Assembly: GCA_947652115.1 (NCBI GenBank)
Contig: OX393569.1
Location: forward strand, 11,724,485 to 11,788,484
Origin: Blastomussa wellsi
Taxonomy: Eukaryota; Cnidaria; Anthozoa; Scleractinia; Plerogyridae
DNA length: 64,000 nucleotides
Direction: 5' to 3'
How positions within the stretch are numbered: the first letter of the stretch is position 1; each line of letters begins with the position of its first letter. The position numbers and the translations under genes are program-made. The notes beneath the pieces are model-generated. The model ran no database searches. It was not told where the DNA came from and worked only from the letters and a program-made list of their open reading frames with translations. Below, in pieces: positions 34,231 through 44,999 of this stretch.

Positions 34231-35114
34231 GCAACAAGCTGCGAATCATCCAGAGTCACCGCTGAAATCTCTTGCACGCCAAAACCTTTGGTTTAGCCGC
34301 TATTCCAAAACACGCATTTGCAAAATGGTTTTGTTTGTTACACTTTTTACACCTTTCCCGAATGCTTTGACAAATCATGCATACGCCCATGTCAAGCGCT
34401 CTCATTGGATAATCGTAACAAAAAATGTAAAAATAAATGTCAAGTGTTCACGGCTTGAGTGTCCGCACTGTAAATCTCTTTCAATGAAAGACACTATTTA
34501 TAAGTGTGATAAATATTGACTCATGCAAATTATCCAGCTACTCGTTGAACGTAATTTTCTTTTTATATGACATTTTGTTGCCAAAAAAGATGAAGTTTCG
34601 GAGACAAAGTTTCTGAGACAAATTCAGACTATTTGTCATGATTAACCAAATGGTTAACCATCGAGAATGACACCCTAATGACGTCACGATTGCAATAAAC
34701 GGTCATTTCGATAGTACCATTTGACTTGGCGCATTTAATTACCTAGGATGGCAACCTTTTTCCCCGGCCTTACTATACTACATGCGCTGTGATTGCGAAA
34801 AGTTACACCCAACACTATTACAAGAAACGGCTTTCCGAATTTTCAAGCAAAACTATATCTTTCAAAAAAAATTTTCGAAAAAAAATTTCTCCAAAAAAAA
34901 AAAGAGTTTCACCAAACTCTAATTCAAATCACAGTGCATGTAGTAATCTCACCATAATATCACCTCATTCCCTGATATACACCCACACTGAAAAACTTCA
35001 TTGAATGACATCATTTCAATAAGAAACAACACATGCTGCAATTCAATTATAACCATTTACTGTACTTCATGAGAAACCTCTTCTCGTAAAATGCAAAAAA
35101 TACTTAAAAACTCT
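34231..35114. other. Stretch without recognisable gene
   Basis: It includes A- and T-rich runs near 34855-34905. The 104-codon + frame at 34205-34519 overlaps the LTR end and has no domain. Confidence 0.4.
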
Positions 35115-35252
35115 TTATTCAAAATTTAATGTTAATTCTTTGATTTTCTCATCTTTTTCATTTAGGATTTTTTCTAAAGCTTCATCTTTTGAATATTTGA
35201 CATATCTTGCTTTTGTTGCAATTCTTTTTCCTTGAATTTTTACTTGAAAATA
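35115..35252 (-). pseudogene. C-terminal piece of a split virus-like ORF
   Basis: A short lysine- and glutamate-rich frame (YVKYSKDEALEKILNEKDEK) ends at a stop at 35115. Its upstream part is found at 41538-41903, beyond the inserted transposon. Removing the transposon and one copy of the 3-bp repeat brings the two parts into one frame. The helical, charged end resembles a coiled coil. The protein is not identified; a nuclease-associated tail is one possibility. Confidence 0.5.
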
Positions 35253-35255
35253 ATA

Positions 35256-35640
35256 TAGTCCATGGGCCAAGTGGCTTTTCATTACCACTCGGAGGGACAA
35301 AGGCTACCATATATCAAATTAAAGCTTATCATGTGTGGATTTCAAAAATATATGATGGAAATGTTGTAAGAGTAGCTTAAGGGAGTCACGTGACCTTGAA
35401 TTTTGCATAATTAGCATAAATTGATAATATACTAAAATGCGGGTTTTAGCAAGTAAGGCTGTAGATTCTGCATAAAATAAAGCAGGCATAGAAAAGATAT
35501 AATGTCTGTAAAGTATTTTGTCACTTTTAAGGATAAACAGTCACGTGGCAGTGACGTCACTTCCGGTCACGGTAAAAAAACTCAATTTTTGTCTATATTT
35601 TTACTTTTTCCCCTTTTTTCTTTTATGTGATTCAAAAATA
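35256..35640. repeat. Left inverted terminal repeat of the DNA transposon
   Basis: It matches the right repeat in reverse complement over almost its whole length, with a gap of about 12 bp near 35278. It contains CACGTG (35386-35391 and 35542-35547), TGACGTCA (35552-35559) and ACTTCCGG (35559-35566). Confidence 0.85.
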
Positions 35641-35810
35641 CAATTCAGAGTATTCTTACCATAAAAAGCACTAAAAGATATAGCAATTAGCATTATTCTA
35701 AATGTATGTTCAAATAAGAATTAAACTGGGTACCCTGTATTCTTAGCATGATAAGTGTTTCTCATGGGTAGGTGATATGTTGAAAATGTTACACCCACAC
35801 TCAAGAGACT

Positions 35811-38800
35811 TCAGTCAAAGTCAACGTGCTCTTCATCCAGGTCTACCTGGATGTCCTCCTCTTCATCTGGCTGGTTAGAACAAGTTATTAGGCGGCAAAG
35901 GTCGGAGCACTTTAAGCCATTTCGAATGCAGTCACATGAATCATCATTACAGGCCTTCTTGCACATACATGACATAAGCTCTATTACAGCTGTTGGTGCC
36001 GGGAGTCCACTCATCCAATCTATCACCAATCTCTCTTGAGCTCCGTCATTTACAAGAGACCAGCCATGACCAACTGGGGATGGAATGTCGTTGTTTCGTA
36101 GAGAATTTTTCCATATCGCCGCTTGATAGTTGGCTCGCCGGCAATGCTTGTACAAGCTGTCTTGGCATGGAGGCAGCTGATGGGATTCCGCTTCACCTGA
36201 ATGAATATATGAATATATATCATAGGTATGGGGCGGTAAAACATTTACATTTACATTTATCGCTGAATTTATTTCTTTGTTATTGTGATCTAATTTCTTA
36301 ATATTATGCAGATAGCTAGGTGTCTCCGATTAGCGAACTTCATATGACACTTTAATAAAGTTTATTATTATTATAATTATTGTTATTATTATTACCCTTC
36401 TTTGCACAGAAGACCGAATATCTGCATTGATTCACGTCTGAGATACCGTTCTTTGAGCCATACATATCACAGACAAATGCCTCTAACTGCATCAGAAGAT
36501 CTTCAGACATCAACCAGTTTTCTCCAAGTTGCTGGAACGTGCGTTGGTATTCCTTTTCCCTCAGTAACCTCTTCAGGGGCTTCACTTTCCCAATCCCTGC
36601 AAACGCACTCACTGCATCACAACCCGTAAATGCGTGCAAACCTGGTAGTGCTTTGCACGCATCCTGGGCAATGACGTGTGCTATTTTTCCAATGTCCACA
36701 TACCGAGCATTCAGTTGAGAAACACAACGCTGATAAATCGGTACATCAATGGAAAATGAAAACGCTAAGCTCAGGATTCTAACGTCTGTGTCTTCCGAGG
36801 ATACAATGATTGACCTATATCGCTGCTCATTTGCTGCATGTTGCACATGTAGGAGAAGTCGTGTATCAGCCTCCTCTTGTTCGGATCTTAGCTCTTCTTC
36901 TTCCTCTACTCTCTCGGCAGTGATCTTGTAGCATCGGTTTCCACATGTTACATACAGCTCCTTGTCTTCCAGTCTCTTGCGACCCGGTGTTTTTTGCCAG
37001 TGTTCCACAACAAATCTGATAAGACTTGTTTTGTTGTCACCATTGCGTAAAAAATTCTTGAATTGCTTGACCTTCTGGCCAGCCGCAAGGTTCTTGAAAG
37101 TTATTGCATCACTTTCACCTCTGAGTTCTCTTTCTGCTGATTTAATGGAAATGTCTCTGTACACGTCAAATACGACATCCACTCTATCGCTACCCTCCAC
37201 CTCACGCAACACTCTAGATAAAATATTGTCTGCGATCTCACCAAATGTGAGATAATCTACCTTCAGCTTTTGGACCAGAGCCATCCCATCTATTAGGTAA
37301 GCTGAAGGCCTTGTTACTTCTACCGTTGGCTGTATCAGTTTCTCTAATTCTTTGCCAAGTTGTGCCTTATTGATCTTGCGGGGAAAGCCATTGTTGCAGG
37401 CCAGGGAAGCAGGAAGAGGGCCTAATGGGTGCTTTAACACATCTTGCATTTGCAGATTGCGGCTTTCAGCAATTATGATCATCCGCGCAAACAAATTTCG
37501 ATCAGCGCGCAGAACAGTTTCTGTGTCTTTGCCCTTTGCCACTGTCTTTGTCTTCGATAAAGCACTGAAGGTTTTCAGCTTTTGCTTCTTCAATTTGTCA
37601 TTGAACCTTACCGTTGGGGGCTGTGATTCGAGACGGGTCTTCTTGAAATCAGCGTAGGCTGCCTCTCCAACTTTATAGGCGGTCGCAAGGTCTTCTGCTA
37701 TAGCAGTAGTGGCAACAGCTCCTGTTGAGATGCTGGACAGTTGCATATGACCTGCAAATGGATCTGTCCAGTTCTTGATTAAATCAACCATTGCGGCAAC
37801 ATCTTTCTCATCTTGGGCAATGCGAGACGAGTGAAGGTCAGCATGGCCGTGCTTCCCTTTGGCATAGCGAACCATTTCGCGCAAACTGCGCAGGAACAAA
37901 GTTCTGAATTCTGCCGTCAAGTAGTACCTTTGTACAGCTCCAGGTTTCAAACTAAAGCCCTTAGTACCCCCAGGTGTTTGGGTATCTCTATTTACGGTTT
38001 CTTCAAGAGTCTGGTCAACGGGAATTCTTCCAAATGTATTGTCGTTGCTCAACTGAACTGAAAATCCACCATTTCTCATGAACTCGTGTACCTCAGGGTG
38101 CTCATCTGGTAGACTTGTCATATCGCTATAATAAGCTGACATGTATCTTGCGTAGTTGATAGCATCGTAGGAAAAGCACCATGGGAGCATCTGGCGGACA
38201 CAGGAGAGATGGAGTTCCCAATTCCCTTCTCTAGAAGCACGGATCATGTGAAGTAGTAGCTCGATCATGTCTATATAGGACATCCAGAATTCTGAAAGGG
38301 GGCCATTGGTATTCCGAAGATGAAGAGTGTATTCAGCAAAAAGGTCAGAAAAACGCTGGAAAACTCGGCTCTTAAAAACTTCATCGTGTCTTTCTTTAGA
38401 CAGTTCATCAGCCAGGGTACCAATTTCATCAAGACATGTTTGTACTTGACGACTGTCCGCTGGGTGTGACTCGTCAAGCCAAGGATAAAATCCTTCCACT
38501 GCCACCCTCATGAATGCTTCGTAAGCCAGTTTGTGCACACGAACACCCCTGTTATAGTTTCGGCCCTCCAGAACTGCAGACACGGATCCCTCAGCCACTA
38601 CCCCAGCTTCAATAAATAAGTCCTTTAGACCAGCATGCAGAAACCTTTTACCGATGATAGAGATCAATGTACCAAGGGTATGAAAAGTTCCAAGACGTAG
38701 AACTATGGGCTTGAACTTCTCATACTCCTTGCACTTCACCTCAAACGCCTTGGCATAGATGGCCTGATCGAAAACACATATGATGCTTGTGAGATGGAGC

Positions 38801-40938
38801 GAGCGCATGATAGTGAGTGATCGGTTGAGGGCTTCGTTGACGGTGGAAACATCAGTGGCTGGTGCATTAATGGTTGGCAAATAGCCTACATTACTGGGAA
38901 TGATGGCGTCTTTGTCGTGAACCATGATGTTAAACCCAGTCCAGCTGCTGACCTTTTGTTGGTGGGCTGCATAATGTAGACGAGCAAGGATGAACAGCAG
39001 ATTCTTCTTTGTAAATTCTTTAAGAATTGTTTCGCCATCAACCTCCCTCACTTTTCTTGGTGGGGGCCCAACTCGCTTGCCGACATTGTAGATGGGGAGA
39101 GGCTCTTCTGGGGCAGAGAATGATCTTTTCTTTGTCTTGTCCACCTTGGGGACCACTATTTTCTGATTAGGGCCGTAAGTAACAGGCTGAACGGCGATAC
39201 CATTAACACGATGCGATGTCCCACCTCCGGACAGGGTTCCTTCGAGCCTATCAATGTTGTCAAAGGCGAGGACAGTATATGTACCTGGGTATATGTTGCT
39301 TGGGAGAGGGACGCCATCTTCAGGTGTCATGGCAAGTTTTTGTAGGCACAGGGCTGTATCAACCTCTTCGAGTTGAGAATATGATATACCGTGCCCAAGA
39401 CGGTTTAGAATTTGTATAAGCTCAACATTACCTGAAATAGATTGACATTTTAATCCTGAATAAATTGCAGCCACTTGTAAAAACATTTATAATAAATTTT
39501 AAAATAATGCAATACCTGTTAGCGATTTGACTGCTGAGGGTAACAGAATGTGTTTTGCAGGCTTGTATCGACCATGGGTTATACCAAACATAAGGTCTTG
39601 ACCAACAGAACTGCTACCACCCAGAACATACCGAAGAAAGGTTGTCACTAGAGTTGGAGCGTCACTGTTTTCCTGGGTGATATTGGAGGGATCTGGGGGC
39701 CACTCTTGTTTAGCGCAGTGTTGCTTTACAGACTGCCTAATCTCACTAGCTACATCTTTTAAACTTTCCCCAATGTGTGAACGAGAGGCCCTTAAAACGT
39801 TTACTTCCTTTTGTAGGCGATGGTTTGATAAGACTAGCTGATCCCGTGTGAGGCTATCTGGGTAGACGATAACTTTGTTAGATTCATTTTGAATCAAGTG
39901 TAAGGAATCTCCAAATTCAACACTAAGTTTTCTTCTTAAGTGAGTTATTGTTGATGGCTTGATTTTTATTACCCCAGATTCCAACATCCATTCTCTAAGC
40001 ATATCACTTAATTGTGCAAGCTCTATTATATTATTGCTCTGAAATAATTCATTCCTTATATAATCGCATAATCTAGAAAATGCGTTGAATTCCGCCTCAG
40101 TATAACTCTCAGGAAGTTCTTCAGTATCTGTTGTATTAACAGATTTGCTGTTTGTCCTTGTATAATTCTTGTAGCAGGAATGGTGCCAGTGAGCTTCGGC
40201 TGCAACCAGCTCTCGGCTTGCCAGGGCCAGGATTCTCTTGTCATGCTTTATTTCTGCAGCTTTTCTCACTGTATCATCGACTCTGAGTTGTCTGGCTTGT
40301 GTTAAGCCCTCCCTTGATTTTGAACCTTTAACAAACTTCTCTTTCTTTTCACAAAAGATGCACTGTTTCTCGTACACCCGGGAGCTGGAAGTACTTGGCT
40401 TTCCTTAAATAAATTGATGTTTTGATAATTTTATTAAGAATTTTACTTTTCATAGCAGAATACAAACAAGATATTTATATAGATAACTATAACTATAACT
40501 AAAATACTGCAATACTGAAACGTTCCTTTCCATACACAACTACTCTATGATTATCTTATTTCTGTAAGATTCTTTCTTTTTATTTAGCCAAACAAGCATC
40601 CTACCTTGTCTTATAGATGATCTCCTCTCTAAATGACTCGTCTCCACCTCCACCTCCTTCTCTTTTTCATCATTCTTACTCTTTGTAATTCGATCTAAGT
40701 CATGTTTGTGTGTAAACGTGCTTCGACATTTGCGATGGTAAAATACTCCATTCGGGATTTGGTCATTGGCAACCTGTACACTAAGAATGCCTTCGTGATC
40801 TCGGATTTGACCAGCTTTTTGCAACGTTTTCCATGAGTCAAGAGAATTTGGACTGATTAACGTTGTGTTGTCATCAGTACAATGTATTATGCAATAAGGC
40901 TCAGTTCTTTGTCTTTTACGAGGTACGCTTGAATCCAT
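35811..40938 (-). CDS. Four-exon transposon protein with PIN/XPG-like nuclease motifs
   Basis: Proposed exons on the minus strand: 40938-40605, 40403-39516, 39431-36396, 36196-35811. All three introns are GT-AG, every split codon fits, and the total is 4644 nt (1547 codons plus stop). Zinc-finger-like modules: PYCIIHC with YHRKC (exon 1) and CIFC with HWHHSC at residues 126-188 (exon 2). The long exon 3 ends in a nuclease-like block with spaced acidic motifs: YLIDGMAL (about residue 1122), DVYRDISIKSAERE (about 1163), EQEEADTRLLLH (about 1262), SSEDTDV (about 1288) and HAFTGCDAV (about 1346). These resemble the metal-binding residues of PIN/XPG (FEN1-like) nucleases. Exon 4 has a cysteine-rich tail (CMCKKACNDDSC). 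No DDE core seen. Probably the element's mobilisation protein; function unproven. Confidence 0.75.
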
Positions 40939-41149
40939 ATTTGTTCACATCTTTGAGGACTGTAATTACCACAAAAACAAGATGGCTTCCTTGTACATTT
41001 GTGCCCAGTCTTTTGCAAGAGTAACGCCACAGGGTCACCATACCGGTGAAAAATCGCTCGATGATTAATCATGCATCTGAAATACCACTACTTATATTAT
41101 CTTTTACTGCTTTTCATATGTTATAAAATGTACTTTTGAATCACATAAC

Positions 41150-41534
41150 AGGAAGAAGTAAAAAAAAACAAAAATAGGAAAAATATACAAAAAATGGAGG
41201 GTTTTTTACCGCGACCGGAAGTGACGTCACTGTCACGTGACTTTTTATCCTTAAAAGTGACAAAATACTTTACAGACATTATATCTTATCTATGCCTGCT
41301 TTATTTTATGCAGAATCAACAGAATTACTTGCTACAGCCGCATTTTAGTATATTATCAATGTATGCTAATTATGCAAAATTCAAGGTCACGTGACTCCTT
41401 TAAGCTACTCTTACAACATTTTCATCATATATTTTTTAAATCTATACACAATAACCTTTAATTTGATATATGGTGGCCTTCGTCCCCCCAAGTGGTAACG
41501 ATCCGCCATTTTTAGCCACTTGGCCCATGGACTA
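41150..41534. repeat. Right inverted terminal repeat with promoter-like motifs
   Basis: It lies upstream of the transposon gene. The string CCGGAAGTGACGTCAC (41215-41230) joins an ETS site to a CRE palindrome, followed by an E-box CACGTG at 41234-41239. The same cluster is present in the left repeat. Another CACGTG lies near 41389. Confidence 0.8.
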
Positions 41535-41537
41535 ATA

Positions 41538-41903
41538 AAACTGATCAACTTCATTGTCTTTAATTTTTATTTTATCTTCTAACATTGCTATCCTTGCTCT
41601 TAACTCATCTTCTTTTTCTATTTCAACTTTGTATTGTGGTTTAAACTCTTTTTCAGGTATGCATTTTTTTATTCATTAACTTATCACCATATTTTTCATG
41701 AAAATGTTCAATATGAGCTTTTTCAACTTTTTCTAAAGATTTTTTACATTCACTTGGTGCTTTGACAATTAAATTGATTTTTGGCTTTTTCCAATATCTA
41801 TATTCAGCACTTTTTTATCAGTCTTATGTTGTTCTAACCGTTTTTCTCATTTTTGAGCTGTACAAACAATATATATTTTATCACAATCTTTGAACGTAAC
41901 ATT
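41538..41903 (-). pseudogene. Upstream part of the split virus-like ORF
   Basis: Minus-strand frames with stops and shifts give FKDCDKIYIVCTAQK, later SECKKSLEKVEKAHIEHFH and a helical end (EKEDELRARIAMLEDKI) that runs into the transposon insertion point. The first words recall a GIY-YIG-type nuclease but are too weak to assign. The DNA polymerase/helicase fragments lie upstream in the same orientation. Confidence 0.4.
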
Positions 41904-42927
41904 TTAAATCAATCCATTTTGAAACAAACTATTGAAACGTGTATTAACTAATTCTAAATCAGGTTGTTTTCTTATTCTGTAAAAATTGTTGACTTCTTTG
42001 TTATTTAAATGTATGTGCTCGAAAGTAGTTGTTCTTGAAAGAGCAGTATAAAATTGTTTTCTGTCCATCATATTACAATCCCAAATGTTATATGGTTCAT
42101 TGATTGTCGCTCCTTGATAATGATAAATTGTACTCCAAAAACTTGGTAAAAACAAATTTGCTAACTCATTAATGTGAAACCAATGACCATTTATCAGAAA
42201 ATGTAAACCTCTTGTAACTTTTCTTCAAAACATGTAATTTGAAACTCCATTGAATTAAACACGTTTTTATCTTTGATATTTTCAGTTGCTATTACTAACA
42301 TATCTTGACAAACACGATATCTTTCTTTTTTGCCATTATACAATGTATGTGAAATCAATCTCAATGTAATCTTTATTCATTGTAAAATTAACACATTTTA
42401 GTAACATCTCTTCTTAGTTTATTTAAATAGCAAATATTCTTGTATAATGATTTATCTTGCCATTCTTCAAAAATTTAGTCAATTCTTTGTGACATTTTAA
42501 ATCATATTGACCACATCCTTCAATGTATTCTAATTTCTGTTTATCATCCCACATGTTTAAAATAGTTTGTGATTCATCATAATTGTAATGTATTACAGAA
42601 CCACCTTCAACAGAACTGCATTGATTTATATCACCAAACAAATGAACAGTTAGTATTTCTATATTTACAATATGCTTCATATATTTTTGTAATCCATTTA
42701 TTTGGATACATGCTATATTCTTCAATAAATATTGTTTTATCTTTTAAATCATCAATATCTCTGCCATTATAATCACAAAAGTAAGAATCGAATGCATGAC
42801 ACACTTTTTGTAATTCTTCAGGTAATTTACTCTTAACGTTCTCGATGGCTTTATTTGTAAATTTTACTCTTTTTACTTTTACAATCCATATTAATTTCAA
42901 CATTTTCAGTATAGCTTGACTTATCAC
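41904..42927 (-). pseudogene. Virus-like SF1 (PIF1/RecD-type) helicase fragments
   Basis: Fragments in several frames are collinear. 42927-42631 carries a Walker-B-like stretch (KDKTIFIEEYSMYPNKWI). The next frame reads LFGDINQCSSVEGGSV, resembling the motif III region. The last frame (42155-41904) holds YTALSRTTTFEHIHL, typical of motif VI of PIF1/RecD helicases. Frameshifts between them make it dead. The neighbouring polymerase suggests a replication module of a large virus-like or selfish DNA element. The exact group was not determined. Confidence 0.6.
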
Positions 42928-43843
42928 AAATCTATTGATTGAATTGTGTTATCAGAAAATACTGTTTCTTTTTGTTGCTCTTTTATGAGAAATATATCAT
43001 CATATTTATCAATTGATACTTCTTTGCCCTCATTTAATGTACTAGTCCAACAACATAATACAATATTGCAATATTCCATTAATTTTTCTACCAAAATTGC
43101 CAGTAAAACTGTTACAAATCTTTTTGGCTTGACTTTCATCAAAATTATTAAACACATATGCAATAAGTGGTTGAAAAGTATCAGGTTTCAAAGCACGTTT
43201 TGATCTTATGATATTCTTGATATTTTTTGCAACATGTTTAAATTTTTGACCAAACGATGTATCAAATCTGAATGATAAAAACCAGCTTCGATTTTCATTG
43301 GCACACCAAAATTATGGATCACTGTTTCGTGAATGTAAATTTCGCCATTTATTGTTAATTGTTGTTCTGAAGAATATTTTTTGATTGTATCATGAATGCT
43401 ATAAACAGGAATTGCTCTTTCATTGTTTAAAAAAATAGATGTATAACACTTTGAAATATCTATTGAAACAAGATCATTTGGTAAATCTTCATCAGATGTT
43501 CATTGAAGAGCCCTTGGATAATATTGATCTAAATACTCTCTTGCTAGATTGCTAAATTTGTTAGAATAAACTATTTGCAATATTTGTATAACTCTGATTG
43601 ACCCTCACAAAATCATACGTTTGATGAGTTTTTAATAATTTTTTACAAATCATTTTATCATTCAAGCAGTACATATTTTTTTTTCTCATCAAGAAATCCA
43701 TCAAGCATTCCATTTGAATTCCAATGAAGATATTCAATATAATAATTGTGACTTATTGTGTACTGTAGTATAGCATCTTTCATTTTTGCATCTGGTGGAA
43801 GAATTACAACAGTATTTTCTTTGTCTAAACCTGCTACCTTCAA
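42928..43843 (-). pseudogene. Virus-like family-B DNA polymerase fragments
   Basis: A minus-strand frame near 43480-43420 reads LVSIDISKCYTSIFL, similar to the DxxSLYPS motif A of family-B polymerases. A second near 43140-43090 reads AKKICNSFTGNFGRK, similar to the K-x3-NSxYG motif B. A stop and frameshifts lie between. Frame 43843-43658 is an unassigned upstream part. The order polymerase, then helicase is kept. Assignment rests on two motifs only. Confidence 0.5.
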
Positions 43844-44064
43844 TGTTTTTGATTTTGTGACATTGATGAATTTGTGAAATTTGATAATTTGCTTCCGTAT
43901 TCTGTATTTGTGATTAATTTTGGTTCAAAACCCATTAATTCACCAAATTGGGAGTTTCGTAAATCTAATTGATAATCATCATCCAGTTCGATAACCACAG
44001 GCCGACCACCCGATGTTTGAGTTTGTTGTGTGACACCGATCAATGGCGGATACAAAAGAAACAT
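43840..44064 (-). pseudogene. Conserved-looking ORF fragment of the virus-like element
   Basis: A 74-codon frame (GRPVVIELDDDYQLDL; GELMGFEPKLI) with a protein-like composition lies just upstream of the polymerase pieces in the same orientation. I do not recognise a domain. A role as a structural or accessory protein would be a guess. Confidence 0.3.
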
Positions 44065-44330
44065 AGATGTACATAAATAAGTTGGCCGCGATTTGCTATA
44101 AATACAGTTTATCCTACATGTTCAATAAACGTTGAGGTGAAATGTTAATCGAGTCTTGTGTGCTATTTTTTGCCCATTCTGAGCCGTTTAAGGCATGATT
44201 TCGCAAGATAATTTATCTACCCCTAGTTCATATCGAAGAGAAAGAGAGACAAGGCAGGCAGCACGACAGCCGGCGACCACGACCTTGTCCGGTTCAAGCC
44301 CAAACTGATGCTAAACCATCATAATTCTCA

Positions 44331-44675
44331 CCTCGAAAACTCTGGCAACTGATCGAGCACAAATTTCTTCACACTTGAGCCGAGCTTGAGCTTCATCCTG
44401 AAGAATGCGAGTTAATTCGAATCTACCAATGGGAGGCGGCCTTGGGCTTTTGAACTGCCAATGGGCCAACGGCAGCATGCGTTGCTATGCGTTGATTGGT
44501 AGATTTGAATTGACTCGCATTCCTTTGGGCACGAATCTGGCACCGATCATATTGAGAAAGCTGTTTCTTGGACTTCAGGATCGCTTTTCTCGGAAACTTT
44601 TGGAAGGATGAAGCTCAAGCTCGGCTCAAGTACGAAGAAATTTGTGCTCGATCAGTTGCCGGAGTTTTCGAGGTG
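44331..44675. repeat. 345-bp foldback element
   Basis: Left arm 44331-44400 (CACCTCGAAAACTCTGGCAA…) is the inverse of 44605-44675 (…GCCGGAGTTTTCGAGGTG) with a few mismatches. Further in, AATGCGAGTTAATTCGAATC and GATTTGAATTGACTCGCATT also pair. The whole is therefore one large imperfect palindrome. No coding role. 44065-44330 to its left holds nothing named. Confidence 0.7.
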
Positions 44676-44711
44676 AAAATACCCTCACAAAAATTGCTGT
44701 CAATGGAGTTA

Positions 44712-44910
44712 CTGCCTTTTTATTTTATTTATTTCATTTTATTTTATTATCTTGCCACACAGAATAACTTACAAGTAGAATAGAAAAGATAATAAATAGT
44801 TAATTAATATTAAATTTAAAATGAGCATACAACTTGGAAGAAGTGACTGTGGCGGGGAAATCTCCGAGAAGCAAAGCTTATGAGAAATAGAGATTTCCCC
44901 CCACGGGCAA
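44712..44910 (-). repeat. LINE 3' UTR fragment with structured hairpin
   Basis: On the minus strand it reads hairpin, spacer, GTGTGGCAAGATAATAAAAT and an A-rich tail, the same order as the 3' end of the full-length LINE at 27984-28118 (GTGTGGCAAATAAAAAAT). It is a 5'-truncated copy of a related family. Confidence 0.65.
44849..44904 (-). ncRNA. LINE 3' hairpin, compensatory variant
   Basis: On the minus strand GTGGGGGGAAATCTC pairs with GAGATTTCCCCGCCAC, 15 pairs with a one-base bulge. The loop contains TCTCATAAGCT, as in the hairpin at 27984-28033, although the stem bases differ. Confidence 0.65.
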
Positions 44911-44999
44911 TATAAATACTAGGCGGCATTTAGAAATCAAGAAAAGACGTGTATTTTAAGTGTATAAGTGTACTTAGACAAAAGATAGATATAAAGTAT

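Larger units (their letters stand above)
35256..41534 (-). mobile_element. 6.3-kb DNA transposon with long inverted repeats
   Basis: The two ends read TAGTCCATGGGCCAAGTGGC and its inverse. Inverted homology extends about 385 bp on both sides (35256-35640 and 41150-41534), with a small deletion in the left arm. ATA lies immediately outside both ends (35253-35255 and 41535-41537), a 3-bp target duplication. It is inserted in a decayed virus-like gene. The only gene inside is a four-exon minus-strand ORF of 1547 codons with no stops. Length, repeat size and 3-bp duplication fit what I recall of Academ-type elements, but no DDE transposase motif was recognised, so the superfamily is open. Confidence 0.85.

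Noticed and set aside
34205..34519. 104-codon + strand ORF.
   Set aside because: It starts inside the Gypsy LTR and has no recognisable domain or splice context.
35853..38061. Many + strand ORFs of 60-100 codons opposite the transposon gene.
   Set aside because: They are antisense shadows of the long minus-strand exons, with low-complexity composition.
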